Source of the DNA: Secundilactobacillus hailunensis
GTDB lineage: Bacteria > Bacillota > Bacilli > Lactobacillales > Lactobacillaceae
DNA: 64,000 nucleotides
Assembly (NCBI RefSeq): GCF_005405185.1
Contig: NZ_BJDO01000007.1
Span: 8,871-72,870 of the forward strand
Direction: 5' to 3'
In this document: in pieces, positions 55,199-64,000 of the stretch
How the letters are laid out: every line of letters begins with the position of its first letter
How positions within the stretch are numbered: position 1 is the stretch's first letter
The notes under the pieces: model-generated
What the model was told of the DNA's origin: nothing
The model's database searches: none
Seen by the model: only the letters and a program-made list of their open reading frames with translations
Translations under genes and position numbers: made by a program

Positions 55199-56362
55199 AT
55201 GCAAATTGGAATCGATCAACTGGCGTTTTACACGCCGAAAACTTATTTAGATCTGGTTGATCTGGCACATACTCGTAATCAGGAGCCGGATAAATATCGA
55301 ATCGGTATCGGTCAGTCTCAACAGGCCGTTATTCCGGTCACCCAAGACGCGGTGACTTTGGCGGCCAACGCAGCCGTTAAAATTGTGAATACAACTAACC
55401 GTGACCAAATTGCCATGGTGCTATTTGGCACCGAATCTGGTATTGATAATTCTAAGTCAGCGGCGGTTTATCTGCAGCGACTGTTGCACTTGCCAGGCAA
55501 TATTCGGACCATTGAACTCAAGCAGGCCTGTTATGGCGCAACGGCGGGGGTGCAGTTTGCTCACGATTACGTGCGCCTGCATCCCGATAAGCAAGTGCTA
55601 GTCATTGGGGCGGATATTGCCCGTTATGGGTTAAACACTCCCGGTGAAGTGACTCAAGGCGGCGGGGCAGTTGCCATGACCATTAGTGCTGAACCGCGGT
55701 TACTGAATCTAGATAACGAGACTGCCTTTAAGTCTGAAGACATTATGGATTTTTGGCGGCCCCTTTATCGAACGGAGGCACTGGTGGACGGCCGGTTTTC
55801 AGAGAACGTCTACATTGACTTCTTTAAGGCCGTTTGGCAGGATTATCAGCAGCAGACGGGCCGCGCTATTGCAGATTTTACCGCCTTTGCTTTTCACTTA
55901 CCGTTTACTAAAATGGGTCTCAAAGCCTTGCGGGCGATTTTACCAGAAGCTGATGAGACGCAGCAAAAACAGTTAATGGCTAACTTTGAAGCCAGTCGTG
56001 TTTACAATCGCCAAGTGGGGAACCTGTATACCGGGTCACTGTACTTAAGCCTCCGTTCACTATTTGACAACGCCACGTTAAAGCCAGGGCAACGCATCGG
56101 CTTGTTCAGCTATGGGTCTGGTGCAGAGGGCGAGTTCTTCAGTGGCACGATCGGCGACCAATTTGACACTCAGGCTTCACGGCAGTGGTTTACGGACTTC
56201 TTCGGTAGTCGCCAGCAATTGACTATGGCGCAGTACGAACGCGTCTTCTCGCAAAAACTGCCTGATCATGATGTCTTGCTTGACCTGAGTCATGATGACG
56301 CCCGGTTTGTTTTAAGCGGAATCAAGCATGATCAGCGGCAGTACGTCGACCGGGGTAACTGA
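55199..56362 (+). CDS. mvaS: Hydroxymethylglutaryl-CoA synthase
   Basis: 387 residues, second enzyme of the mevalonate pathway that supplies isoprenoids for lipid II carrier synthesis in lactic acid bacteria. Catalytic residues fall at the classical positions: Glu79 (GTESGID), Cys111 (KQACYG) and His233 (AFHLPF). Full length. GAGG site before the ATG. It ends at a terminator shared with convergent lexA. Confidence 0.97.
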   Translation: MQIGIDQLAFYTPKTYLDLVDLAHTRNQEPDKYRIGIGQSQQAVIPVTQDAVTLAANAAVKIVNTTNRDQIAMVLFGTESGIDNSKSAAVYLQRLLHLPGNIRTIELKQACYGATAGVQFAHDYVRLHPDKQVLVIGADIARYGLNTPGEVTQGGGAVAMTISAEPRLLNLDNETAFKSEDIMDFWRPLYRTEALVDGRFSENVYIDFFKAVWQDYQQQTGRAIADFTAFAFHLPFTKMGLKALRAILPEADETQQKQLMANFEASRVYNRQVGNLYTGSLYLSLRSLFDNATLKPGQRIGLFSYGSGAEGEFFSGTIGDQFDTQASRQWFTDFFGSRQQLTMAQYERVFSQKLPDHDVLLDLSHDDARFVLSGIKHDQRQYVDRGN

Positions 56363-56376
56363 TTAGAATAGGGATA

Positions 56377-56423
56377 AAAAATGAGGTTGATTCTCCTAGT
56401 TTAGGGAATCAACCTCATTATTA
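56377..56423. terminator. Bidirectional terminator between mvaS and lexA
   Basis: AATGAGGTTGATTC pairs perfectly with GAATCAACCTCATT, with A and T runs outside. Confidence 0.92.
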
Positions 56424-56436
56424 TTCATCATTTGAT

Positions 56437-57066
56437 TTAGAAAATTTCATCACGATAGAGACCGACGACCTTACCCAAAATGGTTACTTGATTGAGGATA
56501 ATGGGGGCCATCGTATCGTTTTCCGGCTGCAGGCGGTAGTAGTGGTCTTCCTTATAGAACCGCTTGCAAGTGGCTTCGTTTTCTTCAGTCATGGCAATCA
56601 CAATTTCACCGTTTTCGGCTGAATGCTGTTTCTTGACGATGACCTTATCACCATTCAAGATACCGGCGTTGATCATACTTTCACCACGAATCTGCAGCAT
56701 GAAGAGCTCACTGGCTTCGTCTTCTAAGTTGTCTGGCACTGGGAAGTAATCCGTGGCTTCCTGGACGGCTAAAATGGGTTCGCCAGCCGCTACAGTGCCT
56801 AAGACTGGGATCTTGGTTGGCTTAGTGACGATGCCTAGCGCTTCGATGCCTTGATCAGTGACTTCCAGTGCCCGTGGCTTAGTGGCATCCTTAATTAAAA
56901 GGCCTTTTTTAGAAAGCCTGGCAATGTGGCCATGCACAGTGGAAGTTGAACTGAGACCTACTTTTTCACCGATTTCACGAACGGTCGGCGGATAACCGTG
57001 GGACTGGGTCTGTTCATAAATAAATCGCAAAATTGCGAGTTGTTTTGAATCTGAAGATTTTGTCAT
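56437..57066 (-). CDS. lexA: SOS repressor LexA
   Basis: 209 residues. Winged helix-turn-helix (about 28-50, [21 protein letters not shown]) and an S24 peptidase domain. Cleavage site Ala94-Gly95 (VAAGEP), nucleophile Ser130 (GESM) and general base Lys168 are all present, so RecA-stimulated self-cleavage should work. An SOS box overlaps its own promoter, giving autorepression. Divergent from DUF896/yneF, as in Bacillus, though yneA is not there. Confidence 0.97.
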   Translation of the reverse strand: MTKSSDSKQLAILRFIYEQTQSHGYPPTVREIGEKVGLSSTSTVHGHIARLSKKGLLIKDATKPRALEVTDQGIEALGIVTKPTKIPVLGTVAAGEPILAVQEATDYFPVPDNLEDEASELFMLQIRGESMINAGILNGDKVIVKKQHSAENGEIVIAMTEENEATCKRFYKEDHYYRLQPENDTMAPIILNQVTILGKVVGLYRDEIF

Positions 57067-57101
57067 GGTTTCACCTCTAACATTCGGTTTGAATTACCGT
57101 T

Positions 57102-57130
57102 ATAATAGCATAGTTAGCCCTTTATTTCAA
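57102..57130 (-). promoter_or_regulatory. lexA promoter
   Basis: Minus strand TTGAAA (57125-57130) and TGC-TATTAT (57102-57107) at 17 bases with an extended -10. Confidence 0.7.
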
Positions 57131-57141
57131 ACAAGTGTTCG
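57128..57141 (-). promoter_or_regulatory. SOS (LexA) box
   Basis: CGAACACTTGTTTG differs in one core base from the Gram-positive consensus GAACnnnnGTTC. It overlaps the lexA -35. Confidence 0.75.
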
Positions 57142-57286
57142 CATTTGGTCTGGATTTGGAATTATGGAAATTCCTGAATTGTATTTACGCGGTAATTTTC
57201 TCACCAGATATAAGCTTTCTTCCTTGAACCAGTAAGGGTTTCGATGTATTATATCAAAGTGTGTTTGTACAAGGGAGTGAAATATA

Positions 57287-57529
57287 ATGGCAGAAACTGA
57301 AATGAAAGATTTAATCGCCCGTATTAATGAATTAGCCAAAAAAGCTAAGTCAGAAGGTTTAACTGAGCTTGAAAAGGTTGAACGCAAAGACCTTCGGCAA
57401 AAGTACTTGAAGAAGTTTCGTGCGGGTTTTAAAAACGATATTGAAATGTTACGGGTCTTTGATAAGTCTGGCAAGGAAGTTACACCTAAAAAGGTTCAGG
57501 AGATTCAAAAAAAGAAGGGGTTACGGTAA
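57287..57529 (+). CDS. DUF896 family protein (YnzC-like)
   Basis: 80 residues of strongly charged helix (MKDLIARINELAKKAKSEGLTELEKVERKDLRQKYLKKFRAGFKN), the hallmark of DUF896. In Bacillus ynzC is in the SOS-induced yneA-yneB-ynzC operon next to lexA; here only this gene remains. The single LexA box is about 145 bases away and closer to lexA, so SOS control here is uncertain. Function unknown. Confidence 0.9.
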   Translation: MAETEMKDLIARINELAKKAKSEGLTELEKVERKDLRQKYLKKFRAGFKNDIEMLRVFDKSGKEVTPKKVQEIQKKKGLR

Positions 57530-57623
57530 ATCGGTTGACCCTTTCCTGCAGAAGCCCTTTTAAATTAACCCAAACTTGTGTAATATGGTTAATTGGAAGT
57601 TACTGTAAAGGAGGCACAGCCAC

Positions 57624-57851
57624 TTGAGCACTGGAATTTGGATTCTAATTGTGATCGTTGCTTTATTAGCCGGTCTGGCACTTGGTTTCTTCGGAGCTCG
57701 TCGGTACATGGAGAAGTACATTCGTGAAAATCCGCCGATCAGCGAAGATCAAATGCGTACAATGATGATGCAGATGGGCCAACGTCCATCCGAAAAGAAG
57801 TTGCATCAGATGATGAACAGCATGAAACAGCAGCAATCAGAAAAGCGTTAA
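57624..57851 (+). CDS. yneF: YneF family membrane protein (UPF0154)
   Basis: 75 residues: one N-terminal membrane helix (about 5-24) followed by the family's [41 protein letters not shown] region. Essential or quasi-essential in several Firmicutes, role not settled. The start is TTG with AAAGGAGG upstream. A terminator follows. Confidence 0.93.
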   Translation: MSTGIWILIVIVALLAGLALGFFGARRYMEKYIRENPPISEDQMRTMMMQMGQRPSEKKLHQMMNSMKQQQSEKR

Positions 57852-57866
57852 ATCGCATTCGTGAAT

Positions 57867-57897
57867 GAAGGCTTGGGGAATCCCGAGTCTTTTTTAA
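57867..57897 (+). terminator. yneF terminator
   Basis: AGGCTTGGG pairs with CCCGAGTCT (wobbles) and is followed by six T residues. Confidence 0.75.
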
Positions 57898-57962
57898 TTT
57901 TGTCAGTAAAAAAATACTTATGCAAGACTATTCAAGACTATTAATGAAGGAGGCGACCACTT

Positions 57963-60900
57963 ATGAGTATCTTTAAAAAACTGGGCTGGTATTTTAAGGC
58001 TGAATGGAGGACTTATCTGTTCGGTCTATTAGGGCTGTTGATCACAGCTTTATTAGCCATTATTCCCCCGCGGATGATCGGGGTGATTGTCGATTCAATT
58101 CATAGCCATCAGTTGACCGGACGACTGTTAGCCATTGATCTGCTGATCTTGTTAGCAGCTGCCATTGGTCAGTATGGGTCACGCTATATGTGGCGAACGG
58201 CGATTTGGGGTGCAGCTGCGAAGTTGGAAAAAACGTTGCGGCAGCGTTTATTTGGCCATTATATGACGATGGATCAAAGCTTTTATCAGAAATACCGAAC
58301 CGGTGATCTCATGGCCCGGGCCACGAACGACCTGCAAGCGATTCAACGGGTGGCCGGTGGCGGTATCCTTCAATTCGCGGATTCCATTATCACTGGTGGA
58401 ACCACGTTGATTGCTATGATGACGCTGATCAACTGGCGGCTGACCTTGATTGCAGTCTTACCGTTTCCGCTGTTAGCGGTGATGGCATTTTATCTCGGAC
58501 AAAAGATCAACATTGCCTTTCGTGATTCCCAAGCAGCGTTTTCACGGCTGAATAATAAAGCCCAGGAAAGTATCAGTGGCGTTAAGGTGATCAAGAGCCT
58601 CGGTCAGGAACAAGAAGACATCACGGATTTTGATCAGCAGGTTGACCAGACTATTAAAGTCAATCGGCGGGTCAATCGCCTCGATGCGTTATTTGATCCC
58701 ATTACCACTTTGATCATTGGGTTAGCCTACGTGGCGACGATCGTCATGGGCGGCTCCTTAGTTGTCAGCCACGTGATCACGATCGGTAATTTGGTTTCAT
58801 TTATTACCTATCTTTCCATGATGATCTGGCCAATTTTCGCGGTAGGAATGCTGTTTAACACCATGGAACGTGGGAATGCCAGTTATGATCGGGTCATGAA
58901 CCTGATCAATGAACGCTCACAAGTGATTGACCAAACGAATGGTAAAAGCGAGCGCCCAGCCGGTGATCTCACCTTTAACGTGGCCAAATTCAATTATCCA
59001 GACGATCCGCAAACGGCACTAAGCAAGGTGTCATTCACGATTTCAGCCGGTAAAACGCTGGGTATCGTGGGCCGGGTCGGTGCAGGGAAGACCACGATCA
59101 TGCGACTTTTGCTGCGTCAATTTGAGCAGTATCAGGGTCACATCAGCTATGGCGACACTGATATTTTGGACTATCAGTTAGATAGTTATCTGCCAGCGCT
59201 GGGTTACGTGCCACAGGATAGCTTTTTATTTTCGGAATCGGTACGCGACAATATTGCGTTTGCTAAACCGGAAGCGACCGATGCTGAAATCGATGCGGTG
59301 GTCAAAGAGGCCGATTTCGCTGACCAAATTGACCAGTTTGAAAACGGCTTTGATACCTTAGTTGGTGAAGAAGGTGTCTCACTATCAGGAGGACAGCGGC
59401 AGCGTTTGGCAATTGCCAGAGCCCTGCTCATTAAACCGGAACTGCTGATCTTAGACGATGCCTTATCAGCGGTGGACGCGGAAACTGAAAGTAAGATCTT
59501 AACCAATCTGCACGACGAACGGGCCGGTAAAACGACCATTATCGCTGCGCACCGCCTGAGTTCAGTCATGCAGGCGGACGAAATTATTGTGATGGATCAT
59601 GGTACGGTGACTGAACGCGGTAATCATGATCAGTTGATGGCACAGGACGGCTGGTATCACCAGATGTTTGAGCGCCAAGAACTGGAAATGCGAGTAAGGG
59701 GGGGGCTAATGGTGAAGAATAATAAACAGCAATCTGCTTGGGCCAAGAGTATCCCAATCAAAGAACAAATGGGGATCGTCGCACGATTGATCGGTTACGC
59801 TAAGCCTTACTGGCGCCACTTTATTGTTGCCATTGTGTTAGCCGCTCTAATTAGCGTGGTTAACATTATGCTGCCTATGATTTTAAAGGATTACATGGAT
59901 AACTACCTCAAAGTGGGCCGTGCCGATCTCAAGGTCATGTGGCTGTTTGCCGGCCTGTATTTCTTTGCCATGGTCGTGCGGGCGTTCATGCAATTTGGTC
60001 AGGCTTACCTCTACAGCATGGGGGCCGAATATATGCTGGAAAGTGTGCGGCGGCAGTTGTTCGATAAACTCCACCATCTGGGGATGCGCTTTTTTGATCA
60101 GGTCCCCAGTGGCTCGATCCTATCGCGGCTAACCAATGATACCATGTCGTTTAGCACCTTTTGGCAGCTGTTTAGCAGTCTCATTGTGGCGCTATTTTCG
60201 GTGATTTCTTCAGTCATCGCGATGTTTCTGTTAAACGCGAAGGTGGCTGTCTGGTTACTGATCCTGCTGCCACTATTAGGCGTCACAATTTGGTATTACC
60301 AGCGTTACAGTTCTAAAGTTTACCGGCGGATGCGTGAACGGCTTAGTGAATTAAATTCACGGTTGTCAGAAGCAATTACTGGGATCAGCATTATTCAGCA
60401 GTTTCGGCAGGAACGACGGATGAACCATGAGTTCGATGATGTCAACAGTGCTTATTTTAAATCACGGCAAGCCATGATCCGCATCAACTCACTCTTGCTC
60501 AGTCCGCTGATCGACCTCTTTTATGCTTTAGGTGTCGTATTCGTGCTGACTTTACTGGGTGTTCGTGGTCTGAACGGTATCGTCCCAGCTGGGATGATTT
60601 ACGCGTTTGTCACTTATTTGGATAACCTTTTTAACCCCATGACCAGCATGATGGATAATCTGAGTGATTTCCAAGAGGGGATCGTTTCGGGTTCGCGGGT
60701 GATGAAGCTAATGGCGGATAAAACCGCTGTGCCAACTCAAAAGCCAGTTGCCGGCAGAGACATTACGCAGGGGAAGATTGAATTTAAACACGTGAGCTTT
60801 TCCTATGATGGCGAAAAACCGATTTTGGATGATATTTCATTCGTTGCTAACCCCGGTCAAACGGTGGCGTTAGTTGGTGAAACAGGGAGTGGCAAGTCGT

Positions 60901-61505
60901 CGATCATCAACGTACTGATGCGCTTTTACGAATTTCAGTCTGGCCAGGTATTGATCGATGGGCACGATATTCGGGAGTATGATTACGCCACATTGCGCGC
61001 TAAGATGGGTCTCGTTTTACAGGAACCATTCCTGTTTTACGGTACGGTGGCGTCCAATATCAGAATGTTTAACCAGTCAATTTCTGATCGGCAGGTGCGA
61101 GCAGCCGCGCAGTTTGTCAACGCGGATGACATGATTGAATCCTTGCCCCGAGGGTATGACTCCCGGGTGATCGAGCGTGGTAACGGTTATTCCAGCGGTC
61201 AAAAACAGCTGATTTCGTTTGCACGAACGGTGGTTACTGATCCGAAAGTCTTAATTTTAGATGAAGCGACCGCTAACGTGGATACGGAAACCGAAGAAGA
61301 GATTCAAAAGAGTTTGGCCAAGTTACAGTCTGGTCGAACGACGATTGCGATTGCTCACCGGCTGTCGACCATTCAAAACGCCGATTTGATCTTAGTGCTG
61401 CATCAAGGACAGATTATTGAGCGCGGTACTAACGATGAATTAATGGCGAAAAGGGGTGCCTACTACGACATGATCCAGCTGCAGAATACGGCTCATTTGG
61501 ATTAA
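57963..61505 (+). CDS. Heterodimeric-type ABC exporter read as one fused protein
   Basis: 1180 residues comprising two complete ABC half-exporters. Half 1 (1-582): six helices and an ATPase with GRVGAGKT, LSGGQRQR and ILDDALS, where the catalytic Glu is Asp. Half 2 (583-1180): six helices and an ATPase with GETGSGKS, variant signature YSSGQKQ and ILDEATA with Glu. This asymmetry is that of BmrC/BmrD and LmrC/LmrD multidrug exporters, normally two genes. An 8-G run at 59698-59705 keeps them in frame; with 7 Gs half 1 would stop at TAA overlapping the ATG at 59709. Fusion, phase switch or sequence error are all possible. Confidence 0.85.
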   Translation: MSIFKKLGWYFKAEWRTYLFGLLGLLITALLAIIPPRMIGVIVDSIHSHQLTGRLLAIDLLILLAAAIGQYGSRYMWRTAIWGAAAKLEKTLRQRLFGHYMTMDQSFYQKYRTGDLMARATNDLQAIQRVAGGGILQFADSIITGGTTLIAMMTLINWRLTLIAVLPFPLLAVMAFYLGQKINIAFRDSQAAFSRLNNKAQESISGVKVIKSLGQEQEDITDFDQQVDQTIKVNRRVNRLDALFDPITTLIIGLAYVATIVMGGSLVVSHVITIGNLVSFITYLSMMIWPIFAVGMLFNTMERGNASYDRVMNLINERSQVIDQTNGKSERPAGDLTFNVAKFNYPDDPQTALSKVSFTISAGKTLGIVGRVGAGKTTIMRLLLRQFEQYQGHISYGDTDILDYQLDSYLPALGYVPQDSFLFSESVRDNIAFAKPEATDAEIDAVVKEADFADQIDQFENGFDTLVGEEGVSLSGGQRQRLAIARALLIKPELLILDDALSAVDAETESKILTNLHDERAGKTTIIAAHRLSSVMQADEIIVMDHGTVTERGNHDQLMAQDGWYHQMFERQELEMRVRGGLMVKNNKQQSAWAKSIPIKEQMGIVARLIGYAKPYWRHFIVAIVLAALISVVNIMLPMILKDYMDNYLKVGRADLKVMWLFAGLYFFAMVVRAFMQFGQAYLYSMGAEYMLESVRRQLFDKLHHLGMRFFDQVPSGSILSRLTNDTMSFSTFWQLFSSLIVALFSVISSVIAMFLLNAKVAVWLLILLPLLGVTIWYYQRYSSKVYRRMRERLSELNSRLSEAITGISIIQQFRQERRMNHEFDDVNSAYFKSRQAMIRINSLLLSPLIDLFYALGVVFVLTLLGVRGLNGIVPAGMIYAFVTYLDNLFNPMTSMMDNLSDFQEGIVSGSRVMKLMADKTAVPTQKPVAGRDITQGKIEFKHVSFSYDGEKPILDDISFVANPGQTVALVGETGSGKSSIINVLMRFYEFQSGQVLIDGHDIREYDYATLRAKMGLVLQEPFLFYGTVASNIRMFNQSISDRQVRAAAQFVNADDMIESLPRGYDSRVIERGNGYSSGQKQLISFARTVVTDPKVLILDEATANVDTETEEEIQKSLAKLQSGRTTIAIAHRLSTIQNADLILVLHQGQIIERGTNDELMAKRGAYYDMIQLQNTAHLD
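59698..59705 (+). repeat. Eight-G homopolymer at the exporter junction
   Basis: AAGGGGGGGGCTAATG: the tract doubles as a ribosome binding site for the ATG at 59709 and decides whether half 1 ends in GGC TAA or runs on. Confidence 0.85.
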
Positions 61506-61506
61506 A

Positions 61507-61556
61507 CAAAAAAGCAATCCAACTTCGATTAACTGCTGAAGTTGGATTGCTTTTTG
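61507..61556. terminator. Bidirectional terminator after the exporter
   Basis: AAAAAAGCAATCCAACTTC and GAAGTTGGATTGCTTTTT pair perfectly. Confidence 0.92.
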
Positions 61557-61561
61557 ATAGT

Positions 61562-62194
61562 CTATGCTTTTGACTTAGCCTTCGGATCCACATAGTGAAA
61601 ATTCGGATCGATATCGTGATCAAGCTGATCAAAGCCAGCCTGCATCTTAGTTTCAATGACTTTAAAGCCGTCAGCGTTTAATTTCATTTTCGGATCAACG
61701 CTAAAGGGTTCGCCAAATGAAACGGTGATTTTCTGGCGACTGAAGAGCTGCTTGAAAGTGAGTGGTCCTTGATAAACGGTGGGGACGATGGGTACCTTAG
61801 AAAGCTTGGCGATCACGGCCACGCCACCCTTTAAATCTTGGGAATGCCGAGTACCGGAAGGAAACATGATCAGCGATAAATTGCTGTTTTTTAACAGCCG
61901 TACCGGAGTCTTAATAGCTGATGGACCGGGATTTTTCCGGTCAACTGGAAACGCGTTGGCATGATTTAAGATCCAACGCAGGATCGGGTTTTTAAATAAC
62001 TCGATTTTTGCCATAAAGCTAAATTTTTTCGGACTGCCGGCCAGTGCGTAGTAGATGGGATCAAACCAGGTCCGGTGCGGGCCAACCAGAATATAGTTGC
62101 CTTTGGGTAATCTTTCAGTGTGTTCAAACCGCGGTTTACCGTTAATGATGTAAACGATGATGCGCACGATCACGCGAATAAAAGAATAAAACAT
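61562..62194 (-). CDS. plsC: 1-acyl-glycerol-3-phosphate acyltransferase family (PlsC-like)
   Basis: 210 residues with an N-terminal membrane-associated helix. The HX4D motif is HRTWFD, and the second motif is FPSGTRH, where many PlsC enzymes have EGTR. The family adds the second acyl chain to lysophosphatidic acid. The Ser for Glu change is common in Firmicutes members. Phosphate acyl acceptor assumed, not proven. The gene is alone. Confidence 0.88.
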   Translation of the reverse strand: MFYSFIRVIVRIIVYIINGKPRFEHTERLPKGNYILVGPHRTWFDPIYYALAGSPKKFSFMAKIELFKNPILRWILNHANAFPVDRKNPGPSAIKTPVRLLKNSNLSLIMFPSGTRHSQDLKGGVAVIAKLSKVPIVPTVYQGPLTFKQLFSRQKITVSFGEPFSVDPKMKLNADGFKVIETKMQAGFDQLDHDIDPNFHYVDPKAKSKA

Positions 62195-62419
62195 GATGTA
62201 ACCTCTCCTATGTCAGATTGTCTAATAATTTATTATAAACCAGTTAGCGCTAAAAGTCTTGGATGGCAATGACAACGGCATTTAACTGTCTTTTAGGGGC
62301 TTGATATGTTCGTAAAAAATAGTAAGATAGTAAGGCATTGACCTAACGACTTATACACAGATGTGGCTTAACTTACAATAATGGCTATTATAAGGATAAA
62401 TAGCTGAAACATCAACGAA

Positions 62420-63184
62420 ATGGGTGATTATTTGACAACTCCAGAATTACTGCCTGGTGAACGTATTGACCAGCTTTATAGTGAAGACATTCAAATTATT
62501 CAAAGTCCGCAAGTCTTTTCCTTTTCATTAGATGCGGTTCTCTTGGCTAATTTTGCGAAACCGCCAATGAAACAAGCGAGCACTTTAGTGGACCTGTGTG
62601 CAGGAAACGGGGCTGTGAGCTTATTTATGGCCCCGCGGGTAAAGGGTAAGATTGCTATGGTGGAGATTCAGCCGCGGTTAGCGGACATGGCACGCCGCTC
62701 AGTGGCGCTAAATCAGCTTGAACAGCAGATTACGGTGTACCAGCAAGACCTCGCAACGATCTTTGACCAGATTCATAAGGACTCGGTCGATGCCGTGGTC
62801 TGCAATCCACCGTATTTTGCCGATTTGCCGGATAGCAAGAAGAATCCGAATCAGTACCTGGCCATTGCCCGCCATGAAATTGCTACGACCTTGGAAACCG
62901 TTATTTCAGTTACTAGCGGGTTATTGAAAACCAATGGTAAAGCTTACTTTGTCCACCGGCCGGACCGGTTACCTGAGCTGATATCAATGATGCAAAAATA
63001 CCGGTTAGCCGTTAAACGCCTGCAGTTCGTTTACCCGAAAGTAGGTAAAGACGCTAATATCATGCTAGTTGAGGCCATTAAGGATGGGGGTACTAGTGGC
63101 TTAAAGGTCCTGCCATCACTCATGACTTATGATGAATCTGGCGAGTATTCGGCACCAGTAAAGAAGATGCTTTACGGTGACTAA
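62420..63184 (+). CDS. tRNA1(Val) (adenine-37-N6)-methyltransferase family (YfiC/TrmN6-like)
   Basis: 254 residues with a SAM-binding core ([18 protein letters not shown]) and the N6-adenine motif CNPPYF. The opening NERID-like block ([33 protein letters not shown]) is characteristic of this branch. It usually precedes a GIY-YIG gene, as it does here, overlapping by eight bases. Start uncertain: TTG at 62432 is an alternative after GGGTGA. Confidence 0.9.
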   Translation: MGDYLTTPELLPGERIDQLYSEDIQIIQSPQVFSFSLDAVLLANFAKPPMKQASTLVDLCAGNGAVSLFMAPRVKGKIAMVEIQPRLADMARRSVALNQLEQQITVYQQDLATIFDQIHKDSVDAVVCNPPYFADLPDSKKNPNQYLAIARHEIATTLETVISVTSGLLKTNGKAYFVHRPDRLPELISMMQKYRLAVKRLQFVYPKVGKDANIMLVEAIKDGGTSGLKVLPSLMTYDESGEYSAPVKKMLYGD

Positions 63185-63455
63185 ACAACCTGATCAGTAT
63201 TATTTTTACGTGCTGCTCTGTGCTGATAACAGTCTGTACGGTGGTTACTCCACCGACGTCTACGCACGGTTAGCTGCCCACCAGGCGGGTAAGGGTGCCA
63301 AGTATACGCGAGTGAAGAGCCGCCATCCGTTAAAACTGATTTATTTTGAGACCTTTGCAACTAAATCAGCTGCCTTGAAAGCGGAATACGCGTTTAAACA
63401 TCAGCCGAGAGCTGCCAAAGTGGCTTATTTGCTGGCCCATGGGGTTCACGTTTGA
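63177..63455 (+). CDS. GIY-YIG domain protein (UPF0213/YazA type)
   Basis: 92 residues, a single GIY-YIG nuclease-like domain ([38 protein letters not shown]). The GTG start overlaps the TGA of the methyltransferase gene. Free-standing members of this group have no proven cellular role; it is conserved next to the tRNA methyltransferase and rsmI in Bacillus. Confidence 0.92.
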   Translation: MTKQPDQYYFYVLLCADNSLYGGYSTDVYARLAAHQAGKGAKYTRVKSRHPLKLIYFETFATKSAALKAEYAFKHQPRAAKVAYLLAHGVHV

Positions 63456-63592
63456 AAGCTAGCACTTATTTTCAATTCAATTTATAAAATGAAACAATTA
63501 ATTGCCTTTTCTTTCATAATTCGCTGAAGTCCTTATCAAGCTGATTAAAAAATGATAAAATAAAGCTATATCAGTGAATGGAGGAAACAATT

Positions 63593-64000
63593 GTGAAAAT
63601 TATTGCATATGGTATTCGTGACGATGAAATGCCTTATCTTAAAGAATGGTCAAAGGAAAAGGGCATCGAAGTTAAAGCCGTTGCCGCTTTATTAGATGAT
63701 TCAACTGTCGATCAAGCTAAGGGGTATGATGGTGCTGTTGTTTACCAACAAAAGCCATACACCGCTTCTGTTTTGGACAAATTGGCTAGCTTCGGTATCA
63801 AGTCACTTTCACTACGTAACGTTGGTGTTGATAACGTTGATGCAGACGCTATCAAGCGTAATGACATCAAAGTTACTAACGTACCCGCATATTCACCAAG
63901 CGCAATCGCCGAATTGGCTGTTACCCAATTAATGCGTTTGCTTCGCCAGACGAACACTTTTGACCGTAAAATCGCTCATGGTGATCTTCGTTGGGCGCCA
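63593..64000 (+). CDS. ldhD: D-lactate dehydrogenase, 5' part
   Basis: The first 136 codons are visible and the frame runs off the window. The sequence MKIIAYGIRDDEMPYLKEWS, YDGAVVYQQKPYTASVLDKLASFGIKSLSLRNVGVDN and YSPSAIAELAVTQLMRLLR is that of lactobacillar D-LDH of the D-2-hydroxyacid dehydrogenase family, which reduces pyruvate to D-lactate with NADH. Codon use is strongly biased, as in tuf, so it should be highly expressed. GTG start eight bases after GGAGG. Confidence 0.95.
   Translation, partial: MKIIAYGIRDDEMPYLKEWSKEKGIEVKAVAALLDDSTVDQAKGYDGAVVYQQKPYTASVLDKLASFGIKSLSLRNVGVDNVDADAIKRNDIKVTNVPAYSPSAIAELAVTQLMRLLRQTNTFDRKIAHGDLRWAP

Noticed and set aside
62351-62359. TTATACACA, a DnaA-box-like sequence
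   Set aside because: A single copy without a cluster, AT-rich unwinding region, dnaA or dnaN nearby; not an origin.
63453-63592. Strong promoter or terminator between the GIY-YIG gene and ldhD
   Set aside because: Only weak AT-rich boxes are visible; no stem with a T run and no consensus pair at good spacing.

Overview
The window reads as chromosome from a low-GC Gram-positive lactic acid bacterium of the family Lactobacillaceae. The evidence is a MucBP-type LPXTG surface protein, a D-lactate dehydrogenase of the lactobacillar type at the right edge, an EF-Tu / trigger factor / ClpX / EngB gene order, GH25 lysozymes, OatA-like acyltransferase, strong GGAGG ribosome binding sites and many TTG starts. 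I do not assign a genus or species.

Positions 1-36.5 kb are mostly conserved housekeeping DNA on the plus strand. After the 3' end of the mucus-binding protein come ftsW, a ylbG homologue, rsmD, coaD and a ylbL/sepM-like protease, with stop/start overlaps at the first three junctions and a short gap before the protease; the competence genes comEA-comEB-comEC followed by holA; rpsT (minus) and rpsO; RNase J; a TPR protein; tuf with two promoters; tig; clpX; engB with a MazG-like gene; argG-argH; a fused amino-acid ABC transporter; uvrC; obgE; an oatA-like gene; a lipoprotein pair (minus); rnz-lapA-recJ-apt; and a tRNA-Ser(CGA).

Positions 36.7-54.7 kb are accessory. They hold two paralogous small secreted proteins, an intact IS982-type element with a 10-bp target duplication, an SDR, a zinc alcohol dehydrogenase with an in-frame internal deletion, degenerate sequence, a TetR regulator, the 3' remnant of an aldo/keto reductase, an MFS pump, two GH25 lysozymes, a CadD-type metal exporter with a CzrA/SmtB-like sensor, a GH2 glycosidase / GPH transporter operon facing a long ArsR-type regulator, a GNAT protein, UspA, and a zinc-ribbon/DUF805 pair. 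At 54.3 kb is an HPr-like protein with Thr at position 15 and Ser at position 46, the arrangement seen in Crh.

Positions 54.8-64 kb return to conserved genes: an unknown protein, mvaS, lexA with an SOS box, DUF896 and YneF genes, a heterodimeric-type ABC exporter read here as one 1180-residue fusion across an 8-G tract, a PlsC-like acyltransferase, a tRNA methyltransferase with a GIY-YIG protein, and the start of D-lactate dehydrogenase.

Points most worth following are the G-tract fusion of the ABC exporter, the Crh-like protein, an 81-nt nested stem-loop at 22.92-23.00 kb, the GH2/GPH/ArsR locus with its 16-bp palindrome, and shared ARG-box-like sites in front of argGH and the ABC transporter.
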